From NCBI GenBank assembly GCA_021777055.1, contig JAIQZO010000056.1, positions 1-64,000 of the forward strand: DNA of 64,000 bases. The letters run 5' to 3'. The DNA is from Candidatus Anammoxibacter sp. Its GTDB lineage: Bacteria; Planctomycetota; Brocadiia; Brocadiales; Anammoxibacteraceae. The position numbers were made by a program, and so were the translations under genes. Each line of letters starts with the position of its first letter. The first letter of the stretch is position 1. Below are positions 9,801 through 18,258 of this stretch, in pieces. The notes beneath the pieces were generated by a model. It was not told where the DNA came from and made no database searches. It saw nothing but the letters and a program-made list of their open reading frames with translations.

Positions 9801-12800
9801 TCCAGAGCCAAGAGCAGGAGGCCCTTCACTCTGATATTGCATCTCTTTAGCAAGGCCAAGAGCAGATTCTCCAAAGACATCCTTTGTCGCGGAAACAGCA
9901 TCTACTACCTGACCTATGTCAGTACAAGGTCTGACAGATTGTTCCCAGTTATATCCAACAATTACGCCATCCGACCCAGTGGGATCGAAATGAATCATGT
10001 GCGTGTGCATATTAAGCTTAGAAAAGTTATCCTGTATAGGGCTAAAATCAGTTGCATGGGAACGGAACTGAATATCTACACAATCACCCACATTACAACG
10101 AATAGCAAGTTGTTCAGGAGATCTTTTATGAGCAAGAATATCCACCTCATCATTTCTAAGGGAATGTACAACAGCATTAGGATCTGTGTCGCCAAACCTG
10201 TTATAGATTACACCTCTGATACCCTGATCTGAACGGCCGGAGATATCCATGGCAATAGTCGCAACAATATCATAGCTACGAACAGGGGCATTCGGAGGAC
10301 AGAGGCCATCGGGATATTTCCCTAAATCCTTCTTATTTGCAGAAAGGATAGTATCTACAGCTTGCTTTCGAGTCGCATCCGGCGTAATTCCTACAATAGT
10401 ACTCTTTTCACCCACTGTAGGTGCACCTGAATGGTTATTAGGAGGAAAAGGTGGTCTCATACCACGAAGGGCACGTAAAGACGGAAACTCCAGACGGCCA
10501 TTTAATGGGTTAAACAACATTTCTGCCCTATATCCCGGACGCGGGCCAATCAATCCACCATTTTCAGCTAATGAGGCAACTCCATCTTCCAGCTTATACA
10601 TTTTAACATCTCTATATCTCGCCCAGCGACCTTGAGGGTCTCCTATACCTTCTACAAAATTCTGAAATAGAGGCCCGTCCGGCTGATTAAGGACAAGAGG
10701 GCCGTTAATAGTATTAACAATCTTCCAATCTAAGTGGTCCCCATCGTAACCATTTATCATGCAGGATAATGCCCTTAAACCTTCAATGCTCATCTGTCCA
10801 AAAGCAGAATTAGGATCGTAAGTTCCATCCAGAGATTCACAAGGGGGATTAATCACCCAGTCAGCAGGATCGCCACCATCAGCACATGTGTCAACAGCAT
10901 TTCCATCGCGATTAACCACACCACTGTTTACATCACCCTCAACAGCAAAGGAGAGCCGCTCATCCTCATCTCCTGTACATGTATTATCGCCATCAATATC
11001 CTGGGCAACTCCGTTACGATTAGCATCAAATGGATCATAAAATGGATTTCTCCATTCAGCATCTACCATACCTCTTTCAGGTTCAAGTTTTATATCAGGA
11101 GCACCTTCTCTCTGCACACCTCTAGATGGTAACAAGTGCTTTACCCATGGTTCTATAGCTACTAGATTTTCATCCTCCACAAAATCTACACTTGGACAAG
11201 ACTTTATATTTTGCGGATCACTCTCTGCTAACATGGTTGAGCAAAACTTTTTACCATCTAGAGTTTCCCCACTTTCAAGCAACTCTTGAGAATTGACAGC
11301 TTCGACTGGCCTAGGGCGGCCAGGTAAAGCTGCAATGTTTGATTGTTTAGTGTCATAAACACGCATAAGTCGCCACATACCAATAACATAATGATCCGCT
11401 ACATGGCAATGCTCAACCCAGTCAGCAGGCCCACCATGACACGATCCGGCTCCACACTCTAATTCAAGGTCAAAAACCTCCTGTGGTGCAAGCATGGTCA
11501 CATCAACCAGATTGGTAACCGTTGTCCTGGTGTCCATTCTGTGCTTTAATAAAGCAGCATTAAGAGTGAGAGACTCCGCTAGGTTACCACTCTCACCACC
11601 TGTAGCCAACATCCCTCGCAGATATGAACGAGATCCATTTACGGGATTACCGTTCGCATCTTTCAAAATCTCGCCGGTAAGTGGATCAGCAACCATCTCA
11701 GCATAAGGCTGTTCTGCCCATCGGGTAAAACCATGTATATGAAGGACATGATGCTCTTCTCCACCACCGTGTACAATTCGCCAAACCATGGGATCGCCCA
11801 AATAAGCCTGCGGGCAAATTGTTGAAGGTTCTCCGAATGTGTAACTACTATAGGATTGAGACTCATCCTCATCAATAGCTTTCATGTATGAAAACGGATC
11901 AGAACGATAATTATATCCTTTTCCAAAATTTGTTTGGTGTTCTGAAGTACTTTCATCATCAGGATCTACACCAAGAAAACTATCCTGGTTCCAACTGGTA
12001 TTATTATTCTGCTCCTGATTCGGATCAACAGGATCAGGCGGTCCCATCATAGGCCAACCCCTTGTGCCCAGCACACCCGCAGGAGTTGAAAAAGCAAATC
12101 GCTGTCCCCAAATACTACCACCATCAGAGGAAGATTTGGCACCAGTAAATGCCCACTCGCCACTATCAAGATTCTCACCCTTTACAGGCAGAATTATGGC
12201 GCCTTGTTCCAATGCCAAAGGATCACCATGAAATTCCCTCTTTATCTCAGGGTCTCGAACTGGAAATGTCATCTTTTTTCCTGGATTATTCAATCTTCCG
12301 CCCGACATAAATATGCCGTCGTGAAAAAATGAGACAGCTTCACGAAATGAACCCTGTGGGTTATCCGTTGGAGCACTACCCATGGCAATCTTTCCATTTT
12401 TTAAACCGTTATTAAACGCGCCTGGTGAATTCAAGTAACGATCACAAGAAGGACTATCTCCCAATGTGATCCCTTCACAAGGCACTATAATAGCCTCCCA
12501 ATCACTCCATGTCAGCGGTGTTTCGCTAGTAACAAAAGACGCACCATCCACTAATGTTCCACCTGAAGCTTTCCAAGGATTTAAACTGGCAAGATACCTT
12601 GAACCTTTTGGTTCTGCAATAAGTGCACCCCAAAGTCCACTATATGAGAGGTCTATAAAGGATTCAGACATGACGCCAATATGGTATGCACCCATATTTT
12701 CAGCTTTATCTTCAATAAAGAACGTATAAGTTCGCGACTCTCCCTTTTCCAGAGATCCAGGAGTAGTATTATTGCCTACTAAGTTTCCCTCAGCATCCAG

Positions 12801-13313
12801 AACATCATACTGTGCCCTCTTAATCATTACAGATGCTTTAGGAAGGTCTTTGTTTGTCAAATTTATCTTAATACAATCTCCCACATTACATCTTATGACA
12901 AGCGGCTGTACCTCATATGAAGGTGTGTCAGTATTAATCGCCGCAGCGGCCTTGATCTTATCTGAACTATTATAAGGATTCTCTGCTGTAGGTCCCGACG
13001 GCCCAGTATAAGACTGTTTTTCCAATGCAAAAATTTTACCACCTGGAGTTTTATTACCAGATCCTGGAACCCCTGTTGCAGCATCAGAATCACCCCAGTT
13101 ATTAAATACGATATTTACAGCAATAGCAGAGATATCAAATGTTCGAACTGGCGCATCTGAAGGACAGGGATTAGCAAATACCAAACTGTCCTTAAAGCTA
13201 GTAGCAGTAAGAAACATAGAGCAGATAACCAAAACAGCAAACAACCTGTCCACCTTACTTCTCACCATAATTAATTTTCTAAACAATTTACGAATTTCAT
13301 AATTTTTCCTCAT
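6828..13313 (-). CDS. Giant exported multicopper oxidase, MnxG/MofA-like (putative metal oxidase)
   Basis: The 2161-residue protein begins with a basic stretch and hydrophobic export segment (about 22-46). Four copper motifs are visible: HHVLHIHGF (521-529), HCHVADHYVIGM (635-646), HTHMIHF (1103-1109) and WHPH (His1230/His1232). Together they form a complete type 1 plus trinuclear set. The pair normally found at the C-terminus precedes the pair normally N-terminal. Three homologous modules start at Cys50, Cys1005 and Cys1698 (C-x5-RxFDI type, then a RCNVGDCI-like strand); only the middle one keeps the copper histidines of its type. Asp/Asn-rich loops near 745-810 and 2015-2025 resemble calcium sites. 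The last ~85 residues look like a Big-1 (bacterial Ig) domain. Length and motif order recall MofA and MnxG, putative Mn(II) oxidases. The substrate here is inferred only. GGTGG lies before the ATG. Confidence 0.85.
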   Translation of the reverse strand: MRKNYEIRKLFRKLIMVRSKVDRLFAVLVICSMFLTATSFKDSLVFANPCPSDAPVRTFDISAIAVNIVFNNWGDSDAATGVPGSGNKTPGGKIFALEKQSYTGPSGPTAENPYNSSDKIKAAAAINTDTPSYEVQPLVIRCNVGDCIKINLTNKDLPKASVMIKRAQYDVLDAEGNLVGNNTTPGSLEKGESRTYTFFIEDKAENMGAYHIGVMSESFIDLSYSGLWGALIAEPKGSRYLASLNPWKASGGTLVDGASFVTSETPLTWSDWEAIIVPCEGITLGDSPSCDRYLNSPGAFNNGLKNGKIAMGSAPTDNPQGSFREAVSFFHDGIFMSGGRLNNPGKKMTFPVRDPEIKREFHGDPLALEQGAIILPVKGENLDSGEWAFTGAKSSSDGGSIWGQRFAFSTPAGVLGTRGWPMMGPPDPVDPNQEQNNNTSWNQDSFLGVDPDDESTSEHQTNFGKGYNYRSDPFSYMKAIDEDESQSYSSYTFGEPSTICPQAYLGDPMVWRIVHGGGEEHHVLHIHGFTRWAEQPYAEMVADPLTGEILKDANGNPVNGSRSYLRGMLATGGESGNLAESLTLNAALLKHRMDTRTTVTNLVDVTMLAPQEVFDLELECGAGSCHGGPADWVEHCHVADHYVIGMWRLMRVYDTKQSNIAALPGRPRPVEAVNSQELLESGETLDGKKFCSTMLAESDPQNIKSCPSVDFVEDENLVAIEPWVKHLLPSRGVQREGAPDIKLEPERGMVDAEWRNPFYDPFDANRNGVAQDIDGDNTCTGDEDERLSFAVEGDVNSGVVNRDGNAVDTCADGGDPADWVINPPCESLDGTYDPNSAFGQMSIEGLRALSCMINGYDGDHLDWKIVNTINGPLVLNQPDGPLFQNFVEGIGDPQGRWARYRDVKMYKLEDGVASLAENGGLIGPRPGYRAEMLFNPLNGRLEFPSLRALRGMRPPFPPNNHSGAPTVGEKSTIVGITPDATRKQAVDTILSANKKDLGKYPDGLCPPNAPVRSYDIVATIAMDISGRSDQGIRGVIYNRFGDTDPNAVVHSLRNDEVDILAHKRSPEQLAIRCNVGDCVDIQFRSHATDFSPIQDNFSKLNMHTHMIHFDPTGSDGVIVGYNWEQSVRPCTDIGQVVDAVSATKDVFGESALGLAKEMQYQSEGPPALGSGEGPTHNVLVPDAIDGVANAAGVDPIGIERLENALAWGGRPWEYVHYRWYADIQMMAFWHPHIGGFISFPLGTTDGTIVEPKGSVYRDRITGQEKYTDTNKVIQNPLFVSLNLGDGLRNDSSKFPISGTPEGFPLIEDAGIVSDFGGNPVLGWALGMLDFEEQTKMINVTAALNNRRPQTGEDIPLFGKVDFRGGPSGLEADDCGGITNAENIRGVVEILVNGADPSTVTLNPEVFLKHTNGDCTGDSSGDLVTDDSGMGASSSVLTANKNGTLNTNRIFNRTNSLYDVDPNSFQRLEDSGNTESVDIVTTSDTDLGKKIEPSFRETVFWWLDDIYLMLGEGTNAEPFNNRVAATSGVSAITLRNEPLDRRVSLGGLKQHKVFTSNSNVGDASGDPSTPLMLAHPGDRYLVRAFGGGTNDMHAFRFLGQRFANERSSATSNPIDTFQNSIAYFNTYELMGGAGSSFIDDGGKQHNLSGDYLYYLPVTATDFAAGGWGLLRVDQNAADSSGSLQPLDDKQDLIVGGDPCEGKTVNSFDVTAVSISDPKVTPLTKSIFVRTDASGKPLPGVVETAQPLVLRVVSGECIEVTLHPHKLDNVDRRVGLTAGLLVGDPKINYGVNVGKNLDNGGSDQTVGSFSKDPTGSVTYRWLASKQTIYDLAHPDAGTSGGVIGWAGTASGTQEKELGTVYLSSLVDPVNDLNEGLFGAIVVEPEGASWISEGGIMGDVVADITTPDGKFREFVIIMHEASILFQSSLRPQKNFLGGINYRISGDGPPFVDVNEGLVFHAEPGTPTRIRLIYANGSEDRTFTVNGHRWGVESDTVGTRSVSVISMNVGMRYDIELEGNDTNGDGKADPGVSIFPGDYFLGVSEHRSAMAGQWGVIRVGEEPESVTVNTVPQMFRKSIFLQSVLVSVRNPNGLPASGVNVNAIVSGSGTVIVEPVSKTTNALGQALFKFKFGLDSVNGMITFRTDDGSTAILVQDATFPFAATN

Positions 13314-13585
13314 TTATTACACCACCTTCCTCAAATATAATTGATTCATTCACGATAAATTAAAAACAAAGTAACCTTCACCAAAAAAACATAAAAAATA
13401 GTAAATATATAGTCAAATAATCGAATCAGAACTCTTTTTTTTAATATAGGTAGTTCCTCCCTTAAAAACTTTCGTCTGTCAATATAAGGCCTATCCAAAT
13501 ACATTTATAATCTTATAAAGTTATGCTATATTGTTTGATTGTATATTTATCAATGGACAAATTTCGCAGTTGACCCAGGAAAAAG
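13314..13585. other. Divergent upstream region of the oxidase gene
   Basis: AT-rich region holding the ribosome-binding site and presumably the promoter of the oxidase. No promoter can be assigned by eye. Confidence 0.4.
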
Positions 13586-13759
13586 ATGTTGCAAATGCTA
13601 TGGCCCTATAAAGAGACGTATAGAATACAACGTCCAGTGATTCAAATATTGGTAAGATTTGGAAGTTATGATTGTGTTATTCCAGAGATGTTACCTAATC
13701 TAGATCGTGAAAATCACTATTTAATAACATTCAAAGCTAACCGAAAATTTAATCGCTAA
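13586..13759 (+). pseudogene. Possible transposase remnant
   Basis: A 57-codon frame contains ETYRIQRPVIQILVRFGS and ends RENHYLITFKANRKFNR. The second part resembles the 'hYLIRLKANRKL'-type strand of DDE transposases that read their substrate through the catalytic core. It has no upstream domain and no good ribosome-binding site, so it would be a decayed fragment. The family is not certain. Confidence 0.3.
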
Positions 13760-13889
13760 ATTTTACATTTCTTGATACTTAAAGTAGAAAAGATTTGCCA
13801 AAGCCCTTTACTTTGATCAAATTTACTAATAAAATATCTAAATCTATAAATAGCTCAAATATCTTAATAGAAATTAAAGATACAACTAA

Positions 13890-13938
13890 TTTTCTTACAC
13901 CCTCCATTTTTTTAGATTTTCATGATGATGTAAGAAAA
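13890..13938. repeat. Inverted repeat upstream of the sigma gene
   Basis: TTTTCTTACA (13890-13899) is perfectly repeated in inverse at 13929-13938, about 125 bases before the sigma-factor start. It could be a regulatory site or an old terminator; no U tract follows. Confidence 0.35.
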
Positions 13939-14063
13939 CAAGAACATATAACATCAATATATTCTTAGTCGAAGTAATCAAGAAAACCTTACATAAATTA
14001 AAAAAAATTATATGTTCAGTAACTTTATTTAGAGAAATATGCGGTGCTATATTTTCTTAGCTC

Positions 14064-14663
14064 ATGAGCAATTCAACAAAAAAAAGAAATACCAAGCCTA
14101 AGAAGCCCGATCTTTTGAATCCTGATGAATGGGTTGATAAGCACGGAGACTATCTCTTTAGTCTTGCACTAAGTCAATTACGTAACCATGCAGATGCAGA
14201 AAATGTTGTACAAGAAACATTCCTATCGGCACTTCAATCGCACGCAAACTTTTTAGGAAAATCAAATGAAAGAACATGGCTCACCGGAATACTAAAATAT
14301 AAAATCATTGATTGTATCCGTAACTCATATAATGAAGTACCTATAACATGTGTACAAGAAGATGCAGAAAAAGAAATTAATTCTTTTTTCGCAAAAGATA
14401 ATCACCATAAAAAACAACCATCAGATTGGCCAGCTCAAGCACACGAACTAATTGAAAACCAGGAATTCCGGGAAGTCTTACGTGATTGCATGGGAAACCT
14501 TACAAGGTCAGCATATGACGCTTTTCATTTACGAGAGATTAATAATTTAAAGAGCGATGAGGTTTGTAAAATATTAAACATTAGTAAAGGCAATTTCTGG
14601 GTATTGCTTCATAGAGCACGGCTACGACTTCAAAAATGTCTAGAGATTAACTGGTTTGATTAA
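14064..14663 (+). CDS. ECF-type RNA polymerase sigma factor
   Basis: The 199-residue protein has the sigma-70 region 2 pattern (about 25-95: DYLFSLALSQLRNHADAENV, then VQETF and a WLTGILKYKIID helix). Region 4 lies at about 135-190 and ends in a helix-turn-helix (SDEVCKILNISKGNFWVLLHRAR). The insert between regions 2 and 4 is long and polar. It is followed 65 bases later by a small HxxxCxxC protein, the usual sigma/anti-sigma arrangement. It is divergent from the multicopper oxidase, about 750 bases away, so it may control that gene, itself or distant genes; no target promoter can be read by eye. Confidence 0.9.
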   Translation: MSNSTKKRNTKPKKPDLLNPDEWVDKHGDYLFSLALSQLRNHADAENVVQETFLSALQSHANFLGKSNERTWLTGILKYKIIDCIRNSYNEVPITCVQEDAEKEINSFFAKDNHHKKQPSDWPAQAHELIENQEFREVLRDCMGNLTRSAYDAFHLREINNLKSDEVCKILNISKGNFWVLLHRARLRLQKCLEINWFD

Positions 14664-14728
14664 CAAGATGCAGGAAGTAAAAGATTAGCAAGAGAGAGAA
14701 CTGCAAAATTGATAAAGATAATTTTAAA

Positions 14729-15037
14729 ATGAATATACGTAAACTATATACTAAAATCGTCAATAAGCATGGAATACATTGCAAAGACGCTGCACAGATT
14801 ATGTCAGATATGACAGAAAGGCATATTTCTCTTAAAGAAAGAGTTCTACTTTGCATCCATCTTTCCATATGTAATCCCTGTATTAATTATAAAAAACAAT
14901 TAAAAATATTAAGAAATATATTTGAGCTTTATAGAAAAGACGAAAAAATGCCAGCCTATTCTTTAACAAAAACACGCTTATCAATCGAGGCGCAACAACG
15001 AATAAAAGAGCTTTTAAAAAAGCAAAGCAGAAAATAA
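14729..15037 (+). CDS. Small ZAS-like putative anti-sigma factor
   Basis: The 102-residue protein carries an H-x3-C-x2-C motif (HLSICNPC, about residues 48-55) preceded by a helical region, as in zinc-binding anti-sigma (ZAS) domains. The gene directly follows the ECF sigma factor on the same strand. No membrane segment is visible, so it would be a soluble regulator. The C-terminal third is basic. The call rests on the motif and position. Confidence 0.6.
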   Translation: MNIRKLYTKIVNKHGIHCKDAAQIMSDMTERHISLKERVLLCIHLSICNPCINYKKQLKILRNIFELYRKDEKMPAYSLTKTRLSIEAQQRIKELLKKQSRK

Positions 15038-15421
15038 CTAAAGTAAAGGTACTTCGCGATTCCCTAGCAAAACAAAGAAATCAGATTAACAAACCCATCT
15101 ACAAATTTGTAAACTTCTTATCATTTTCAATATTAGACATTATTTCTTATTTAACTTTTGGGAAATTTCATTTCATATTCTTCCATATATAAAACACAAA
15201 ATTCTCACACGTCTTACACTTATTTATCACAAAATTATCACGGCAGGAAAAAGAACTAATAGAGGATCTATAAATTACAATTGAACTAGAGCCCAAAGTG
15301 GTGTAACAAAATAAAGAAATAAATGGACCGTAATATAAATATAAACATTAATGTCAGAAAATGAAATTTATGGACAATAAATATGGAGGATTACGACAAC
15401 TAAAAAGGGGTAGGTTTAATT
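15038..15421. other. Intergenic, no gene seen
   Basis: AT-rich stretch with no convincing frame. It ends in an AGGGG ribosome-binding-like site in front of the transposase remnant. Confidence 0.5.
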
Positions 15422-15500
15422 ATGAGAAGAAGACCTAAGTTGTAGGTAAAAGGGAATGATGCCATATATCATATAATTCAAAGCACAGCCAGAGACATGC
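15422..15500 (+). pseudogene. Remnant of an IS200-like / RAYT (Y1) transposase N-terminus
   Basis: After ATG the frame reads MRRRPKL, a TAG stop, then VKGNDAIYHIIQSTARDM. This matches the start of Y1-type REP-associated transposases (basic start, G-x5-YHI-x-x-x-x-R). Nothing of the HUH core or catalytic tyrosine remains. An inverted repeat (GCACAGC at 15483-15489, GCTGTGC at 15519-15525) overlaps its end. Confidence 0.5.
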
Positions 15501-15525
15501 TAATAAAAAACAACTCTAGCTGTGC
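15483..15525. repeat. Hairpin at the end of the transposase remnant
   Basis: GCACAGC and GCTGTGC are perfect inverted arms, extended by GAG/CTC inside after two mismatches. It may be a REP-like palindrome left with the RAYT remnant, or a terminator of the minus-strand genes. Confidence 0.45.
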
Positions 15526-15531
15526 CGAGTT

Positions 15532-15815
15532 TTAAAGGTCTGAAGAAGGTGCTTCATTTTTAATTTTATTCCATTGTTGATTTGCTTTTCTAATCATTTC
15601 CGGAATATCATTGTTCTACATGCCTTGAATCTTATTATCTAAGTTTAAGCAGAGTTTCCCATCAACAATTTTCCAAACGTCCGGGCCGCCAACAAATTTT
15701 TTACCAACTAAAATTCGAAATGCATAATACCTTCCATAAGCTGGAATCTATTTGGTAGGATTTTCTTTGAAACTTTTAAGGTTTTCGCATTTTGTTTTCT
15801 TTTTCAGTACCGCAC
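15532..15815 (-). pseudogene. YHS-domain protein pseudogene with two in-frame TAG codons
   Basis: The minus strand reads LKSFKENPTK, TAG (15750-15748), IPAYGRYYAFRILVGKKF, then PDVWKIVDGKLCLNLDNKI, TAG (15618-15616) and NNDIPEMIRKANQQW. It matches the YHS-domain family pattern in which a Tyr follows ENPxK and a Trp precedes the DIP motif. Both stops fall at those aromatic positions and no frameshift occurs. The N-terminal GYDPVAYF-type part is missing. It directly follows the MsrAB gene. It is probably a young pseudogene, or two sequencing errors. Confidence 0.75.
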
Positions 15816-15834
15816 GTTCTTTTTTTCTTTCTAT

Positions 15835-16911
15835 TTATTCAAAAAGCTCTCTGTATTTTGAATATCCGGTTTTGTACAAATTTTTTTTAGGAATAAAACG
15901 TAAAGCCGCAGAATTTATACAATAGCGTAGTCCTGTCGGAGCAGGGCCATCATTAAAAACATGCCCCAGATGGGAATCCGCATGTTTGCTTCTAACCTCA
16001 ATGACTTTCCAAAAAAGCCCCTTCTCTACCTTTTCAATAATATTCTCAGGTTCTAAAGGTTTAGTAAAGCTTGGCCATCCGGTTCCTGATTTAAACTTAT
16101 CTTGAGACGAAAACAATGGTTCACCCGACACAATATCCACATAAATACCTTCTCTTTTGTTATCCCAGTATTCATTATCAAACTGGGCTTCTGTACCATT
16201 TTCTTGTGTTACATGAAATTGTATGGGCGTTAAATCCTGTTTCAATTCTTCTCTACTTTTTTTTGTCCATTCCATTTTTTCATTGTTGTCTTCTTTTCTC
16301 GGGGGTTTATCTCCCCATATTTTTTTTAAATAAGATTTTCGACCGGATGCAGAATAATATATTTCATAATCAAGTGTTCTTTTTTTGTAATAATCTTGAT
16401 GATTCTCCTCTGCTTTGTAAAAAGGGCCAGAAGGAACAATTTCAGTTACAATCATCTTTTTAAATTTTCCTGATTGGCCAATTGAGACTTTAGATTGGAC
16501 AGCAATTTCTTTTTGCCTTTCGTCATGGTAAAAAATAACTGATCTATACTGCTTTCCTATGTCTGCAAATTGACCATTTTTCTGTGTAGGGTTAATGTTT
16601 CGCCAAAATATTTCTAACAACTTAGAGTAACTGATTCTTGCAGGATTAAATAGCACCTCTATAGCCTCGGCATGTTCTGTCATTCCTGACGCAACCTCTA
16701 TATATGTTGGATCAGTTTTCTTTCCACCCGTATATCCGGATATTACAGAATTAACACCTTCTAATTCTTGAAACGGTTTTTCCATACACCAGAAACAGCC
16801 TCCCGCAAAGGTTGCTTTCTCAAGACCGCTACCCATAAGATCCCTTTTTGAAGCATGTACAAATGTTGTCAATATCATTAATCCCGCAAAAACTATTAAT
16901 ATTTTTTTCAT
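15835..16911 (-). CDS. msrAB: Exported peptide methionine sulfoxide reductase MsrA-MsrB fusion
   Basis: The 358-residue protein has a signal peptide (residues 1-20), then MsrA (about 30-190) with GGCFWCME (catalytic Cys39), then MsrB (about 215-350) ending in [11 protein letters not shown] (catalytic Cys331). It reduces both epimers of methionine sulfoxide in proteins outside the cytoplasm. The MsrB half lacks the two CxxC zinc motifs (VSGEPLFSS in place of a CxxC form, SGTGWPSF in place of SGCGWPSF), so it is the zinc-free type. The stop codon is close to the YHS pseudogene. An electron donor is not adjacent; the exported Trx/MsrA-like hybrid at 369-1364 is a possible partner by function. 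Confidence 0.92.
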   Translation of the reverse strand: MKKILIVFAGLMILTTFVHASKRDLMGSGLEKATFAGGCFWCMEKPFQELEGVNSVISGYTGGKKTDPTYIEVASGMTEHAEAIEVLFNPARISYSKLLEIFWRNINPTQKNGQFADIGKQYRSVIFYHDERQKEIAVQSKVSIGQSGKFKKMIVTEIVPSGPFYKAEENHQDYYKKRTLDYEIYYSASGRKSYLKKIWGDKPPRKEDNNEKMEWTKKSREELKQDLTPIQFHVTQENGTEAQFDNEYWDNKREGIYVDIVSGEPLFSSQDKFKSGTGWPSFTKPLEPENIIEKVEKGLFWKVIEVRSKHADSHLGHVFNDGPAPTGLRYCINSAALRFIPKKNLYKTGYSKYRELFE

Positions 16912-18258
16912 AATAAACCCGCCTTTCTAATATTTTCTTAATCTTTTCCTCTCTATTTTCTTTAACAATTAAAATCTCCTTCTCTGTATAATCTTTATCT
17001 AACCTTATACTTATATTCTTACACATATTAATCACAAAATCATCACAGTAGGTGTAATGATTATTAAAATTTACTTCCTACAATGCCACTGCATTAAGAC
17101 GGACTTAATCTTATTTAGCATAATCATTAAAAAGGATTCTCTACTGGGCGTAAACATGATAGACTCAAATATTGTTACCACTGAGGCTGTGGGATAGAGG
17201 AGTGACAAGATGTCGTCACCCTACCTCAGGATAACAATATTGAGCATGAAATTACTTTTCAGGCAAACGTAAGCTGAAATAGTAGACTAGGCTTTATTAC
17301 TTAGTCGAAGATAGCGTTAAAACATTACAGATAAAAAAAATTTTATTTTTAAGATCAAAGGCAGACTAATGCGTTTACATTGAAGACAATTAAACCAATG
17401 GCATTAAAGATAGTGCGTTATTGTTGCTAGATTAAAAATCTTGCTTTGGTAATAGGGGTAAGTAAGGTAATAAAAAATAGGCCGGCATAGATATATTTAA
17501 GTTACTTTGTAAAAACTTTTGTAATTATTCAGAATACTGTAGTCAAGATCCAAAATTCAGAATATAACACCAGTTTTCAGATTAATTTCTCGTTGTCTGA
17601 TGCTTCGCTGCAACAAATGCGGGGTTAAAGAGCGCTCAATTTTTAGAAATATTTCTTTAACTGTAAGGCCCGGCAACAATCGGCTTGAGACAAGTGTCGT
17701 TAGGGCACGTCCCTCAACCTGGTAATATTTAAACAGTGCAATGACAAACAGGACTTTTGCCTACTAATAAAATGGTCTCAATTTTGGTTACAAATTGGTA
17801 GTACAACATGATAGAACATCAATAGGAGTGCAAAATTTATTTGTTAGGGTTTCAGTTGTACAAGGGAAAGATACTAGATTCAAATCAACTGTTTCAGTAC
17901 AGTAGGGATTCAATCGTTTTCTAAAGATTTAGAGGGAAATGGAAAACAGGAAATGATTAATCTTAGTAGAAAACCTATTTTTAAGATTATATAATTATCT
18001 TATTTTCGCAAAATAAATATTGCACTTCGTATATTTTGGCAATACCCTTACTTTGAAATAATTTCTTCTTTAAATTTGAGAATTAGAAGATCTGTTCAAA
18101 TCATATGATGAGAAGAACCTGACATGGCGATGCAAATATACAATGGAGTAAGGTGTTTCTCTCTGTTTACCCGTTACCGAAAGTAAAGCAGCTTCGACAT
18201 ATGGCTCTCTATTTTGCAGTTTGTATCCGATTATATGTTAAGACTTTCTCTAACATTG
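16912..18258. other. Long intergenic region with fragments only
   Basis: No intact gene is seen. On the minus strand about 65 codons read openly between about 17760 and 17565 (containing VEGRALTTLVSSRLLPGLT), without a start or recognised family; this may be a decayed gene. A structured inverted repeat lies at 17164-17244. Confidence 0.4.
17164..17244. repeat. Long imperfect inverted repeat
   Basis: Arm 17164-17186 (CTCAAATATTGTTACC, ACTGAGG) pairs with arm 17224-17244 (CCTCAGG, ATAACAATATTGAG). The central part contains GTGAC/GTCAC. It resembles a small palindromic mobile element or a structured RNA. Confidence 0.5.

Noticed and set aside
9786-10232. 148-codon plus-strand frame opposite the oxidase
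   Set aside because: Fully inside the well-supported oxidase frame; composition is that of a shadow frame.
15532-15815. TAG recoding (pyrrolysine-like) in the YHS gene
   Set aside because: TAG is used as a normal stop in the window, and no pyl genes are visible; pseudogene or error is simpler.
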